Origin: Defluviitaleaceae bacterium
GTDB taxonomy: Bacteria; Bacillota; Clostridia; Lachnospirales; WQUN01
Length of the DNA stretch: 9,822 nucleotides
Assembly (NCBI GenBank): GCA_009783525.1
Contig: WRDG01000064.1
Coordinates: forward strand, 1 to 9,822
Direction: 5' to 3'
In this document: positions 1 to 7,873 of the stretch, piece after piece
Layout: each line of letters begins with the position of its first letter
Position numbering within the stretch: the stretch's first letter is position 1
Position numbers and translations under genes: made by a program
Notes under the pieces: model-generated
Database searches by the model: none
What the model saw: the letters and a program-made list of their open reading frames with translations, nothing else
What the model was told of the DNA's origin: nothing

Positions 1-611
1 ATTAGCGCATCCTGTGTGTTCGTGCCTCCGTAATAGCTCATCCGCTCTGTTTCAATGTAGTTGACAAGCTCACTGCGTTCCGCTTCCGAAGCGAGCGGCT
101 TGTACGGGTAAATCAAGTGAACATTGCTTTCATATAAAATTACCCCGAGATGCTCTCCTATTTCTACGTCGCCTAAATATGAAACCAAAGCTTTTAATGC
201 TTCATAATTTGGATCGTTGCTGTTCATCGAACCGGATATATCACAAACCAGAAATGTTCCTTGAAAATCTTCTATGCTTACTTCTTTGCCCCGTCCTGCA
301 AAGTTGTACAAAAACTGTGTTCCGAACCCGATGATAAAAGCTATGGGTATAAAAATTAACCATGCTCTGAGGCTGTCTTTTGAAAACCTTCCTCGCCAAT
401 GCTGAACATAACCGCCCGAAGCGAGCGTTTCGGATACCATAATGACCATGCCGCACATTAATGCGGCAAAAACCATAAAAAGACCGGCTTGAAATATAAA
501 CGAAAGCTGGCTGATAAACCGCAGAAGCAACTCGCCTAATAAAAAAGCCAGCCCGCATCCAAATAAACCAATCAACAACAACGGTACATTGACCGTTTTA
601 TCTTTGATCAT
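1..611 (-). CDS. Membrane-anchored vWA-domain protein, N-terminal 203 residues (runs off the window)
   Basis: The gene starts at an ATG whose codon begins at 611, and it is still open at base 1. An AAGGAG site (619-624) lies 7 nt before the ATG, which fixes the start. Three hydrophobic stretches are visible at about residues 8-29, 36-59 and 84-103. A vWA domain follows: strand FLVC leads into the MIDAS motif DISGSM (D124, S126, S128), and GGTNT supplies the metal-binding Thr at about 197. The loop between helices 2 and 3 is rich in Arg, Lys and His, so the positive-inside rule suggests an inside N-terminus and a vWA domain outside the membrane. Only 16 nt separate it from the preceding gene, so it is the fourth gene of the tubulin-like operon. 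The layout recalls BatA/BatB-type proteins, which carry a further helix after the vWA domain; that part is missing here. The fold call is strong; the role is inferred from context only. Confidence 0.9.
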   Translation of the reverse strand, partial: MIKDKTVNVPLLLIGLFGCGLAFLLGELLLRFISQLSFIFQAGLFMVFAALMCGMVIMVSETLASGGYVQHWRGRFSKDSLRAWLIFIPIAFIIGFGTQFLYNFAGRGKEVSIEDFQGTFLVCDISGSMNSNDPNYEALKALVSYLGDVEIGEHLGVILYESNVHLIYPYKPLASEAERSELVNYIETERMSYYGGTNTQDAL

Positions 612-627
612 TTTTTTGCTCCTTAAA

Positions 628-2301
628 CTAAATTATTTTGTACAGCATTTCTGTTATGGTTGGTTCGCTGATATTTATTTGATGGTACATGTAAACGATT
701 GCAATATTTTCGTTATTGTCCAAAGCTTTTGATACAGACGTCGAATAACCTCCGAATGATTTAAACGACCTTAGCATCGGGTCCGACATCCCAAGCGAAT
801 GCTGCACGAGACTAAACGAAAAGCCTTCGATCAACAGATGCGGCTCAGAGAGCAATTCTTCCGCGGCTTGGTTAAACCGCGTACGTAATTGCTCTGCCGT
901 ATCGTTGATGAAGGCTTTACTTACAGGATCATTTAATAACGCGCCGAACCTTGCCGCCGTGGGTGCAAACAATGCGCGGCTAACTGCAGTTTCGTCGTCC
1001 GCGTAACGGAAAGTGCTTATATATTCGCGGATAGTTTTAAGCAAATATCGTTCCGCTTCGGGATTCGACTTGTACAGTAAATTTATTTTTTCGTACAGCG
1101 CTTGCGTAAATGCGTTTTCGGAATCTCGTTTTTCACGCAGTTTTGCGTAAAACTCATCGAGATGCTCTCGCTCTCTTGCCGCGGCTCGATCGATTTCGTC
1201 GAAAATTGCTTCGATCAACATTAATTCACAATCGTAACGCTCTGCATCCAGTTTGCGCGAAAAAAAATTTTTGTACATATACGAGTTGTACGCCCATATG
1301 TCTTCCGATTCGTAGCCGTTCGGTTTTGTTCCCGTATCGACCAATACCCCGCCCTGCTCCATAATAATCTGCGATTTCGAATGGCGCAGTAAGTCGAGCG
1401 CCTCGCCCATAATCACGATTCGCGCCTCGCCGATAGCTTCGTTTACGTTATTAGAAAAGTTTTCGAAAAAAAGATCGTACAACTGCCCTTCGTTTTCTTT
1501 TAGCTTTGCCATTTCCTGATGGAAACGAACCGATGCGTTCAATTGGATAAAATTTTTAACGCTTTCGACAAACGGTTGATTGTCGCGGTACTGTCCAGCG
1601 GGAGTAAAACCTCTGTCAAACGGTTTGTCCCAAATTAAATAACGAAACGCCTCTTCGCGGATTTTCGTGAAATTTTTATCGGTAAAGTTTTTAATAAACT
1701 CAGTAACTTCGTCCGCGCCGGCGCCGAGGCTGCCTTTTTTCCCCGCCTCTTCCAGCCTTCGCGAAGACAATTCGTAAAACAAATTAAATTCGCCCATCGA
1801 GCCTACCGCCGCGCGAATCAAATAAAATCCGTCCGACAAATTTGCGCGGCGAAGACGGTTTTCAACGAGATTTGCACATATGCCTTGTATATCGCCGTTT
1901 GAAAGCTCGTCGTGACGCAAATAAAAAACGCAAAGCCCGAACACCCCGATTATTGCGTTGATTGCGGTTTCCGCTTTTTTTGCGAGAATCTCACCCGAAA
2001 CTACGACAATATCCATGGTCGTCGTATTCCATCTGCTTTTTACCGTTTCGAATTGTTCGATGAAAAACGGAACTCGCTCGAGGGAACCGGTAAGACATAT
2101 AACCGTATTTTGCACGTTGACGCCAATTCCTGTTTTCATTGAGCGTGTCAGTTCGCTGCGCTTCGCCTTCATGCGTTCAATTATGTCGGTTCCGTTTGAA
2201 TCCATAACGAGCACGTTATTACACGCGGACGGCACTTCGCTGACTATACCGTCAAACCCTTCGTCACATAAAAACACGACGATACCCATCGGTTCGGCCA
2301 T
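628..2301 (-). CDS. Unrecognised 557-aa operon partner of the tubulin-like protein
   Basis: I do not recognise a family. Residues 1-130 alternate short hydrophobic strands with helices (IVVFLC at 7-12, VLVMD at 30-34, TVICLTG at 66-72, DIVVVSG at 97-103, VFYL at 125-128), which suggests a Rossmann-like alpha/beta domain. No P-loop, FtsZ-type GGGTGSG loop or MIDAS is present. The rest is mainly helical, with a charged heptad-like coiled-coil segment at about 362-412. There is no signal peptide. Residues 113-128 are hydrophobic but short for a membrane helix, so a cytoplasmic location is likely. ATG at 2301 is the first in-frame start; the frame has only non-start codons back to a stop near 2357. 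ATG at 2289 (residue 5) is an alternative. Neither has a normal ribosome binding site nearby. Its place directly after the tubulin-like gene suggests a dedicated partner or regulator. The gene itself is certain; its function is unknown. Confidence 0.85.
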   Translation of the reverse strand: MAEPMGIVVFLCDEGFDGIVSEVPSACNNVLVMDSNGTDIIERMKAKRSELTRSMKTGIGVNVQNTVICLTGSLERVPFFIEQFETVKSRWNTTTMDIVVVSGEILAKKAETAINAIIGVFGLCVFYLRHDELSNGDIQGICANLVENRLRRANLSDGFYLIRAAVGSMGEFNLFYELSSRRLEEAGKKGSLGAGADEVTEFIKNFTDKNFTKIREEAFRYLIWDKPFDRGFTPAGQYRDNQPFVESVKNFIQLNASVRFHQEMAKLKENEGQLYDLFFENFSNNVNEAIGEARIVIMGEALDLLRHSKSQIIMEQGGVLVDTGTKPNGYESEDIWAYNSYMYKNFFSRKLDAERYDCELMLIEAIFDEIDRAAAREREHLDEFYAKLREKRDSENAFTQALYEKINLLYKSNPEAERYLLKTIREYISTFRYADDETAVSRALFAPTAARFGALLNDPVSKAFINDTAEQLRTRFNQAAEELLSEPHLLIEGFSFSLVQHSLGMSDPMLRSFKSFGGYSTSVSKALDNNENIAIVYMYHQINISEPTITEMLYKII

Positions 2302-2313
2302 GGTTTTGCCATT

Positions 2314-2356
2314 CGCGGAGCGTGCATAATCAAATGAAAATGCTGTCCGCGCCCTT
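2314..2356 (-). promoter_or_regulatory. Hairpin between a displaced Shine-Dalgarno-like site and the start of the 557-aa gene
   Basis: On the minus strand an AAGGG motif (2352-2356) is followed at once by an inverted repeat. CGCGGA (2346-2351) pairs with TCCGCG (2314-2319), and inside it GCAT (2340-2343) pairs with ATGC (2324-2327). The start codon at 2301 follows the hairpin by 12 nt and has no purine-rich site directly in front of it. Folding would bring AAGGG closer to the start codon, or could hide it. The pairing is seen in the sequence; the effect on translation is inference. Confidence 0.4.
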
Positions 2357-2362
2357 CAACAT

Positions 2363-2379
2363 ATAAATTATGAATTTAT
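2363..2379. repeat. AT-only 7-bp inverted repeat directly after the tubulin-like stop codon
   Basis: ATAAATT and AATTTAT flank a 3-nt loop and abut the TAA stop at 2380-2382. The stem is perfect but contains only A-T pairs and has no following T-run, so it is not a convincing terminator. It may be chance in AT-rich DNA. Confidence 0.3.
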
Positions 2380-5300
2380 TTACAGATCGTTCGACAAGAT
2401 AAATTCATTTATCCGATCAAGTAAATATCGCTGCGAATCCGTAGCGCTTTCGCTTTCGTTTAATTGTTTCAACTCTTTTTTGAAACTATCTTTAAATACC
2501 GCAAACGTTTCTTTATCAAGCTTGTCGACGTCAAGCGCTTCGGCAAATTTTAAATCGACCGAATCCAAAATATCCTGTTTTTCGCGCAGTTTAATAAATT
2601 TTTCGTAAAAAGCGCATATAGGATATTTGTCCGCAAGCACACGCGAAAGCGTTTGCGCTTCGCCGTCTTTGTCCATATATTGGAACTGCTTGCCGTTAAT
2701 CGTAAACACGCCGCATAAAAATCCTTTTGCGATAAGCTCCGCAACCTCAGCGGACGAGCTTACTTCTTTGATTATTTTTTCCACTTCCGCAACCATTTCG
2801 ACCAAACTATCGAAAAACTTTTCTGTTTTTTGTAATTCCCGTTGAATGTTTAACGCTCGCGAATAAACTGTTACGACTTCGTGGTTAGGGTCTTCCCAAT
2901 CGGGATGAACCGCACCGGAAAACTCTGACGGAATCATTCCAAAAAACATCCCGTAACGCTCTCTGATATTGTTAGGAGGCCTTTCGGTTCCGTTTACATA
3001 CGAAACGAGTTCCTTTAATTTGTCCCTGTAACCTCTAAGCGTCGCAATAGGCAAAGTAGGTGTGATTTCACCCGGAGACATCGCTTTTTTTACGCCTTCA
3101 ACGGTTAAATCAATAAGGCGTGTATACGAACACTTGCCTGTCGTACTGCTGCTGCGCAAAAGATTTTTATCGAACAGGCGCTTTACGTTTGATTTGCATG
3201 TCGATTCCCAGTCGCGGTCTTTGGTGCGCTGCGAATTGTCGGGACGCTGGTCTGCGGGTATCGGCGACGGAAGGTTCCGCCAATCCCAGAACTCGTCCAT
3301 GTTACCTTTTTCTCGCGACAATTTGGTTCCGCTGACAAGCCTGAGCGACGAAGCGACATTCGCGGTACGCATAAAACTGTTAAATGCCGTTTCCGCTTCT
3401 TCAAGCTGTGAAGCCTCATACAATGCCGTAGCGCAGCCTATGGTCATAAACACCAAAGTTTCTTCGTTATCCGACGGAAAAGCCTGACGGTTTCTGTCTC
3501 CCCTTGAATATGTTTCCCATGCTTTTTTTATGTCTGCCATGCCGCTCATCGGGATGGCGCTGTAATATAATTTGCTTGCCCCGGCAGGATGCGTCGCAAA
3601 CAACGGTGAGGCGTCGCGTTCCATTTCTTGGAACTTTGCCACCAAATATTCTTCGAGAGTTTTATTTTCTTTTGACGCAATCACTTCCAAATAATCTTTT
3701 AGGTTTCTTTGCGTCAGCACCTTGAATTTGTCCGCCACGAAATTTGCGAGAAACTTGTTTACATCGAGGCCCTGCAGCGATATGTCGTTTAAGTCGCCCG
3801 CCCGTTGGAAGCGGTTTAACTCTGCGTCTATCAAGTTCAAAAGGTCTGCCAGTAAATCCTGTACGAGCTGATCCTGTTCCGCTATACCCATGCCGTGTTT
3901 GTTTAGGGTTTCTTCTACAAGCAAAACAATATCGGGCAGTTCGATTATGTCCCATGAATATTCGGTTACATTCGCCTTTTGGGTCACTTCCACTTCGCTG
4001 TCGAACGTATTTATGTTTCGTTGGAACGTTGACGACAATGCGTCCAAAACCGCGTATGTCGACTTGTAAAGCGCATTTACGCGTCTTTGCAGCATGTCTC
4101 CCATTGCGTCGTACACTGCCATACAAGCATCGCACAGAAGCAAATCGCGCTGACTCGAATAATAACGGCGCATGGCTTCCGAATATTGCTGCACATGAGT
4201 TTTTTGCGTGATGAAAATCGCTTTTTTCCCGTTTTTGTATGTATTGTTCTTTTCCCGTTCCAAATCGTTTAATACATTTTCGATTCTGCTTTTTTCATTT
4301 TTTGCAGATTTTTTATAATTTTCGAGCATGGCGATCAAACCCGTATTCCCGTTTTGGATAAAAACATTTAAGTAGTAAGGCCCGCGGTTGGTATCGATGA
4401 AAATATCTTTAAAGGCCATGTTCATGGCTTCCAATTTTTCTTCGACAATTTTCATTTTTATTCCTTCGATTTGCTCGCCGACTTTTTCAAGGTGATGGAT
4501 AAAAATCCGTTCAGCGTCGCTCTCGAACAAATCTTTGTATGTTCTGTCAGCCAAATCCGGCAGACGCAGCCCTATACCGGAAAACTTGGTGTCCATTAAG
4601 CGTTTGACCTGGTCGTATTCGACCGCGATTGTTTTGTCTGCGCAAAACTTCGGCAGATCTGCTGCTACTTGATCCGTAAAGGCGCGGTCGTACAATGTCT
4701 TGAAACGCCTGAACAACACGCATGCCAAGTATGTGTTAATAGCCGCAATAGGCAATTTCGCAACCGACGCCCCGCAAACGGTATAATCGAAACAAACGGG
4801 AAACGAACGCCCCTTGCGGCCTTCGTACAAACCATTTAAATAAATGTCCCTAATGCTCGATACGTTGGATTGGAATGATTGTATAAAATTATTTGTGGCT
4901 CCGGCTTCTTCTTTAAATGCAATCCATGCGCAGATAACTTCCGCGGCAACCGTGCTTGCTTGGTTTAACGCATCGACTACGAGCATGCCGTTTGAGTTTG
5001 TAGCCGTAAGCGGCCAGCAGCAATCGAACGGCGGCTTTTTTTCTTCCACGGCAAACCCTCCCGCGTATTGCTGGCGGAAAGTGTCGTCTCTTGCGATTAT
5101 ATTCATCCAATAATCGATTTCTTTTAACGCGGCAAACGCATTGGGCGGAATATAGCGCTTGGTACCGTCAGGCAGCGGTACGCTCGTGTTTATGTCAGGC
5201 ATAAAAATAAACCCGTGAATGTTGTGCTGGACATTGCTTAAAATTTTACGAAGCATGTACGCTGTATCAAGCATCGTTCCGCTGCCGGTTCCTCCGCCTA

Positions 5301-5841
5301 TCCCGGCCATAATGAAAACGTCGATGCGGGCGTTCGGATCACCCGTGCGTATTTTTTGGATGCTGTTTTCAAATTTGTTTACCATTGTATTTGACGAACT
5401 GAACAGCAGCGCCCGCGCCACTGCGCGTTTACCGCCCGCGCCGTCGCCGCGTACTGCGTAGCTGACGTCGTCATCAAGCCATTCTCTAATATAATCCGGT
5501 ATCAAATCCCGTTTACGCGGGTCGAAATAATCTTCGTTTGCAGACAATTCAACCTTTTCGTCTTGGGTAAGCAGCATATAATCTTTGTCTGCGCGCGGGT
5601 TTGTCGTATCTGTATCAACTCCGAAAAAAGCGAAGTTTTTTTCAACGTTTTTATAACGCTGATATATGATCCGTTTAAGCCGCCTGAGCGCATGGCATCC
5701 TGTACCGCCGAGCCCTATAAACAAAGCGCGTTTAGCCGGTTCAAGCAATTGTGATTCGCCAATAAGGCCGTTGCCCACGGTAATGTCCAATTCTCTAAAG
5801 GCGTCTACCACCTGTTTTACGTCGGGTCCCTTTTCGGGCAT
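2380..5841 (-). CDS. Large tubulin/FtsZ-superfamily protein (Tubulin_2-like N-terminal domain, long helical C-terminus)
   Basis: Residues 38-380 carry the nucleotide-binding loops of the tubulin/FtsZ superfamily in the right order: GLGGTG (43-48, T1), GVDTDT (74-79, T2), GDGAGG (132-137, T3) and the signature GGGTGSG (182-188, T4). PPNAFAAL (232-239) follows, with N234 where FtsZ and tubulin place the base-contacting Asn. These loops predict guanine nucleotide binding. A typical FtsZ T7 catalytic loop (NxDxxx with acidic residues) is not obvious after helix 7. Residues about 400-1153 are mostly helical and charged, with likely coiled coils, making the protein about three times the length of FtsZ. 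No signal peptide or membrane helix is seen, so it is cytoplasmic. AAAGGAGG (5849-5856) lies 7 nt before the ATG and fixes the start. The sequence style matches Pfam Tubulin_2 (PF13809) and the FtsZ-like family that Makarova and Koonin linked to vWA proteins; the vWA neighbours here agree. It is not the cell-division FtsZ. Confidence 0.93.
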   Translation of the reverse strand: MPEKGPDVKQVVDAFRELDITVGNGLIGESQLLEPAKRALFIGLGGTGCHALRRLKRIIYQRYKNVEKNFAFFGVDTDTTNPRADKDYMLLTQDEKVELSANEDYFDPRKRDLIPDYIREWLDDDVSYAVRGDGAGGKRAVARALLFSSSNTMVNKFENSIQKIRTGDPNARIDVFIMAGIGGGTGSGTMLDTAYMLRKILSNVQHNIHGFIFMPDINTSVPLPDGTKRYIPPNAFAALKEIDYWMNIIARDDTFRQQYAGGFAVEEKKPPFDCCWPLTATNSNGMLVVDALNQASTVAAEVICAWIAFKEEAGATNNFIQSFQSNVSSIRDIYLNGLYEGRKGRSFPVCFDYTVCGASVAKLPIAAINTYLACVLFRRFKTLYDRAFTDQVAADLPKFCADKTIAVEYDQVKRLMDTKFSGIGLRLPDLADRTYKDLFESDAERIFIHHLEKVGEQIEGIKMKIVEEKLEAMNMAFKDIFIDTNRGPYYLNVFIQNGNTGLIAMLENYKKSAKNEKSRIENVLNDLEREKNNTYKNGKKAIFITQKTHVQQYSEAMRRYYSSQRDLLLCDACMAVYDAMGDMLQRRVNALYKSTYAVLDALSSTFQRNINTFDSEVEVTQKANVTEYSWDIIELPDIVLLVEETLNKHGMGIAEQDQLVQDLLADLLNLIDAELNRFQRAGDLNDISLQGLDVNKFLANFVADKFKVLTQRNLKDYLEVIASKENKTLEEYLVAKFQEMERDASPLFATHPAGASKLYYSAIPMSGMADIKKAWETYSRGDRNRQAFPSDNEETLVFMTIGCATALYEASQLEEAETAFNSFMRTANVASSLRLVSGTKLSREKGNMDEFWDWRNLPSPIPADQRPDNSQRTKDRDWESTCKSNVKRLFDKNLLRSSSTTGKCSYTRLIDLTVEGVKKAMSPGEITPTLPIATLRGYRDKLKELVSYVNGTERPPNNIRERYGMFFGMIPSEFSGAVHPDWEDPNHEVVTVYSRALNIQRELQKTEKFFDSLVEMVAEVEKIIKEVSSSAEVAELIAKGFLCGVFTINGKQFQYMDKDGEAQTLSRVLADKYPICAFYEKFIKLREKQDILDSVDLKFAEALDVDKLDKETFAVFKDSFKKELKQLNESESATDSQRYLLDRINEFILSNDL

Positions 5842-5883
5842 CGTTAATCCTCCTTTATGTTGGTTCGCTTCGGTTTTTATCAG

Positions 5884-5912
5884 CTTCGCCCGTGAAATAT
5901 TCCGGTGCGAAG
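5884..5912 (-). promoter_or_regulatory. Strong intercistronic hairpin between the vWA and tubulin-like genes
   Basis: CTTCGC (5884-5889) pairs with GCGAAG (5907-5912), CCG (5890-5892) with CGG (5903-5905), and GAA (5894-5896) with TTC (5900-5902). This gives 12 base pairs with two single-base T bulges (5893 and 5906) on the plus strand and a 3-nt loop. It begins 7 nt after the vWA stop codon. No T-run follows on the minus strand, so it does not look like an intrinsic terminator. It could be an mRNA-stabilising or processing element setting unequal levels of the two proteins, or a protein-binding site. Confidence 0.5.
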
Positions 5913-5919
5913 AAAATTT

Positions 5920-7815
5920 TTATTCGCCGGTAATGTTAACTCTCGTTCTGTTTTCATTTGAAAATTCTATCGTAACGTAGCCCCGTCCTTCTTCGGTCAA
6001 ACCGGGCAGCCCGTCAATTTTTCCTTCGCTTGAATAAATCCTTATGCGCTTATCTGCAGACGCTATAACAGTTCCTGTTTTTCTGCCTGCGAAAACCACT
6101 TTTGCGCAGGCGTCTTCAACTTCTTTGCCGCCGATGTCGCTTATCCGATAATATTGAAAAATTTCTGCAAGCGTCGTGTTTTTTACGCTGTTGCTGTAAA
6201 AAAAGCTGCCGGTTTCGACGCTTTCTGATATACCGTTTTCGTCCGAAATGTCTATGGAAAAAGCTCCCATAATTTGGTTGGTTCCTTTGATGCTGCTCCC
6301 GCCCAAAAGCTTAAGCACGACAAAAACCAGCAAGCCGAGAACTAAAGCCCCGCCGGCAATGATGCCCACCATTAGCCACGGAAAAGGTTCGCGCGGCGTA
6401 GCGGGCGGGCGCGGCGTCGGCGAATTTGCCGGCGAAGTCGGGTTAGCAGGCGCAGATGTGGGCGAACCCGCCGCAGGCGGACCTACCGACACGCCGAGCC
6501 AGTCGAGCGCTTCCCGTTCGAAATGCCTGTGGATTATGGTTGCTTTTACTTCGTATGTACCTTCTGCCAAATGATTTGCGTCGGCGGCGTAATGATCCCC
6601 GTTGCGCACGGCGTTTAAAGTTTGCGTGGTTCCGTCCTGGAATTTAACTTCGAAGAACACGCCGGTCACATTGTCGTATATGTCCAAATCCGAAACGCGC
6701 CCGACGTCGGTTGCAAGCCATGTGCGAAGCCACGCGCTGCCCTCGCTTACGTCAGGCCCGCCAGTGCCGTTGACTGCGTCCTGTGCGGCAATAAGCGTGT
6801 AGAGGTACGTGTAGTCCGTCGTGCCTTGCGTGCCGGCTTCGCCCCTAAGGGTTACGGTCCAGTTGCCTTTTTGCCTCGGCTGTATCAACTGAACGGTTGC
6901 GTATCTGTTCTGCACTTGGCTCATATAGACGCGGTTCGTATCGTTCATGACGTTTGTTCCGTCGGGCGCGGTAATTTTTTCGATTACGATCGTAGACGAC
7001 GAAATCACGTTGAAGTTGGCGTTTAATATGTAAGAATCCGGTATCTGGATGATAAAATCCTGCTGCTGCCCGTCGAAAACAACAATGGTTCCCGAACCCG
7101 TGGCTTGTATAATTTGCTGATACACTTCGTTCATTGTCTGTTCGATTTGGTTCGCCTGCGAAATTTCTTTAAAAATTCCGTTTGTCATTTGTGCGGTTTC
7201 TTTTAGTATTGCGATGTCTTTGTCGGGTATAACATACGACGTCCGCTGATCGTTTAACGCGATTATATGGACGGGTATGCCCATTTCCGCCGCACGCCTG
7301 CGTATATAATCCCTTTCGTTTTCAAGCTCGGACATTTGGCGGACGGGATCTTCCATGCCGTCGGTAAACAAGACCACTACCTGCCTGTTGCCAACCTTTG
7401 CAGAATCCTGAAATTCTTTTAATGCGCGGTCTACTGCTCGCACGGTATCGGTTCGCGCGCCGTTTTGCGAATAATCCCTTGATATAGCCGCCTTAAGATT
7501 GCTGATTAAACTTTCGTTTGTAAGATGCTGAAGCGGCAGGACATGATTGATTTCGCCGGCAAACATGACCACGCCGAAACGGGTCGTGTCCTTGTTGAAC
7601 TGGTCGATTAAAAGATTAGTGCCGGAAATCGTAAATTTATCCGGATCGGTCCATCTCATGGAACCGCTGCAATCGAGCACGATAATGACGTCGACTCCCA
7701 CATCGGACGCCTGCAGCGTATGCGCGGGGAACACGCCCGCCAAAACTGAAACGATCATTGCGAAGCAAAAAAATTTAATTATTTTTTTTCGAATTAATTC
7801 CATGTTAAGCGTCAT
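5920..7815 (-). CDS. Secreted single-pass vWA-domain protein with cytoplasmic tail, first gene of the operon
   Basis: A signal peptide or N-terminal helix (about residues 8-36, ending near LQA-SD) precedes a vWA domain at about 40-235. Its MIDAS is complete: DCSGSM (D48, S50, S52), Thr122 in GARTD, and TDG with D152. Residues about 240-345 and 360-445 are beta-rich, likely Ig-like modules. A Pro/Ser/Thr/Ala linker (about 446-477) could cross the cell wall. A transmembrane helix (about 480-504) leads to a 125-residue beta-rich tail that should be cytoplasmic. vWA domains with an intact MIDAS bind protein partners through a divalent metal. The start is ambiguous: ATG at 7815 has AAAGGA only 2 nt away, while ATG at 7803 (residue 5) has it 14 nt away; both give the same mature protein. 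The gene begins the operon and lies 78 nt before the tubulin-like gene. The tail is well placed to contact that protein, which is inference. Confidence 0.93.
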   Translation of the reverse strand: MTLNMELIRKKIIKFFCFAMIVSVLAGVFPAHTLQASDVGVDVIIVLDCSGSMRWTDPDKFTISGTNLLIDQFNKDTTRFGVVMFAGEINHVLPLQHLTNESLISNLKAAISRDYSQNGARTDTVRAVDRALKEFQDSAKVGNRQVVVLFTDGMEDPVRQMSELENERDYIRRRAAEMGIPVHIIALNDQRTSYVIPDKDIAILKETAQMTNGIFKEISQANQIEQTMNEVYQQIIQATGSGTIVVFDGQQQDFIIQIPDSYILNANFNVISSSTIVIEKITAPDGTNVMNDTNRVYMSQVQNRYATVQLIQPRQKGNWTVTLRGEAGTQGTTDYTYLYTLIAAQDAVNGTGGPDVSEGSAWLRTWLATDVGRVSDLDIYDNVTGVFFEVKFQDGTTQTLNAVRNGDHYAADANHLAEGTYEVKATIIHRHFEREALDWLGVSVGPPAAGSPTSAPANPTSPANSPTPRPPATPREPFPWLMVGIIAGGALVLGLLVFVVLKLLGGSSIKGTNQIMGAFSIDISDENGISESVETGSFFYSNSVKNTTLAEIFQYYRISDIGGKEVEDACAKVVFAGRKTGTVIASADKRIRIYSSEGKIDGLPGLTEEGRGYVTIEFSNENRTRVNITGE

Positions 7816-7873
7816 TGTCCTTTCGGTGAGCGAGCCGTTAACCGTATTAGGTTTTATAAAAAGACCCGCGTTT

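Noticed and set aside
3662..4135. Open frame of 157 codons inside the tubulin-like gene on the same strand, different frame
   Set aside because: Its composition is Arg/Gly-rich nonsense without domain pattern, and it overlaps fully a gene with clear family motifs.
3744..4211. Plus-strand open frame of 155 codons opposite the tubulin-like gene
   Set aside because: It has no ribosome binding site or recognisable fold pattern; it is the mirror of codon use in the real gene.
2380..5841. Plasmid or phage TubZ segregation system
   Set aside because: There is no small helix-turn-helix TubR-like gene and no iterated tubC-type repeats, the protein is far longer than TubZ, and the neighbours are membrane vWA proteins.
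1..7815. vWA-MoxR, TerY or other ATPase-based vWA conflict system
   Set aside because: No Walker A/B ATPase or kinase is encoded in the window; the nucleotide-binding member is of the tubulin superfamily. Genes beyond base 1 could change this.
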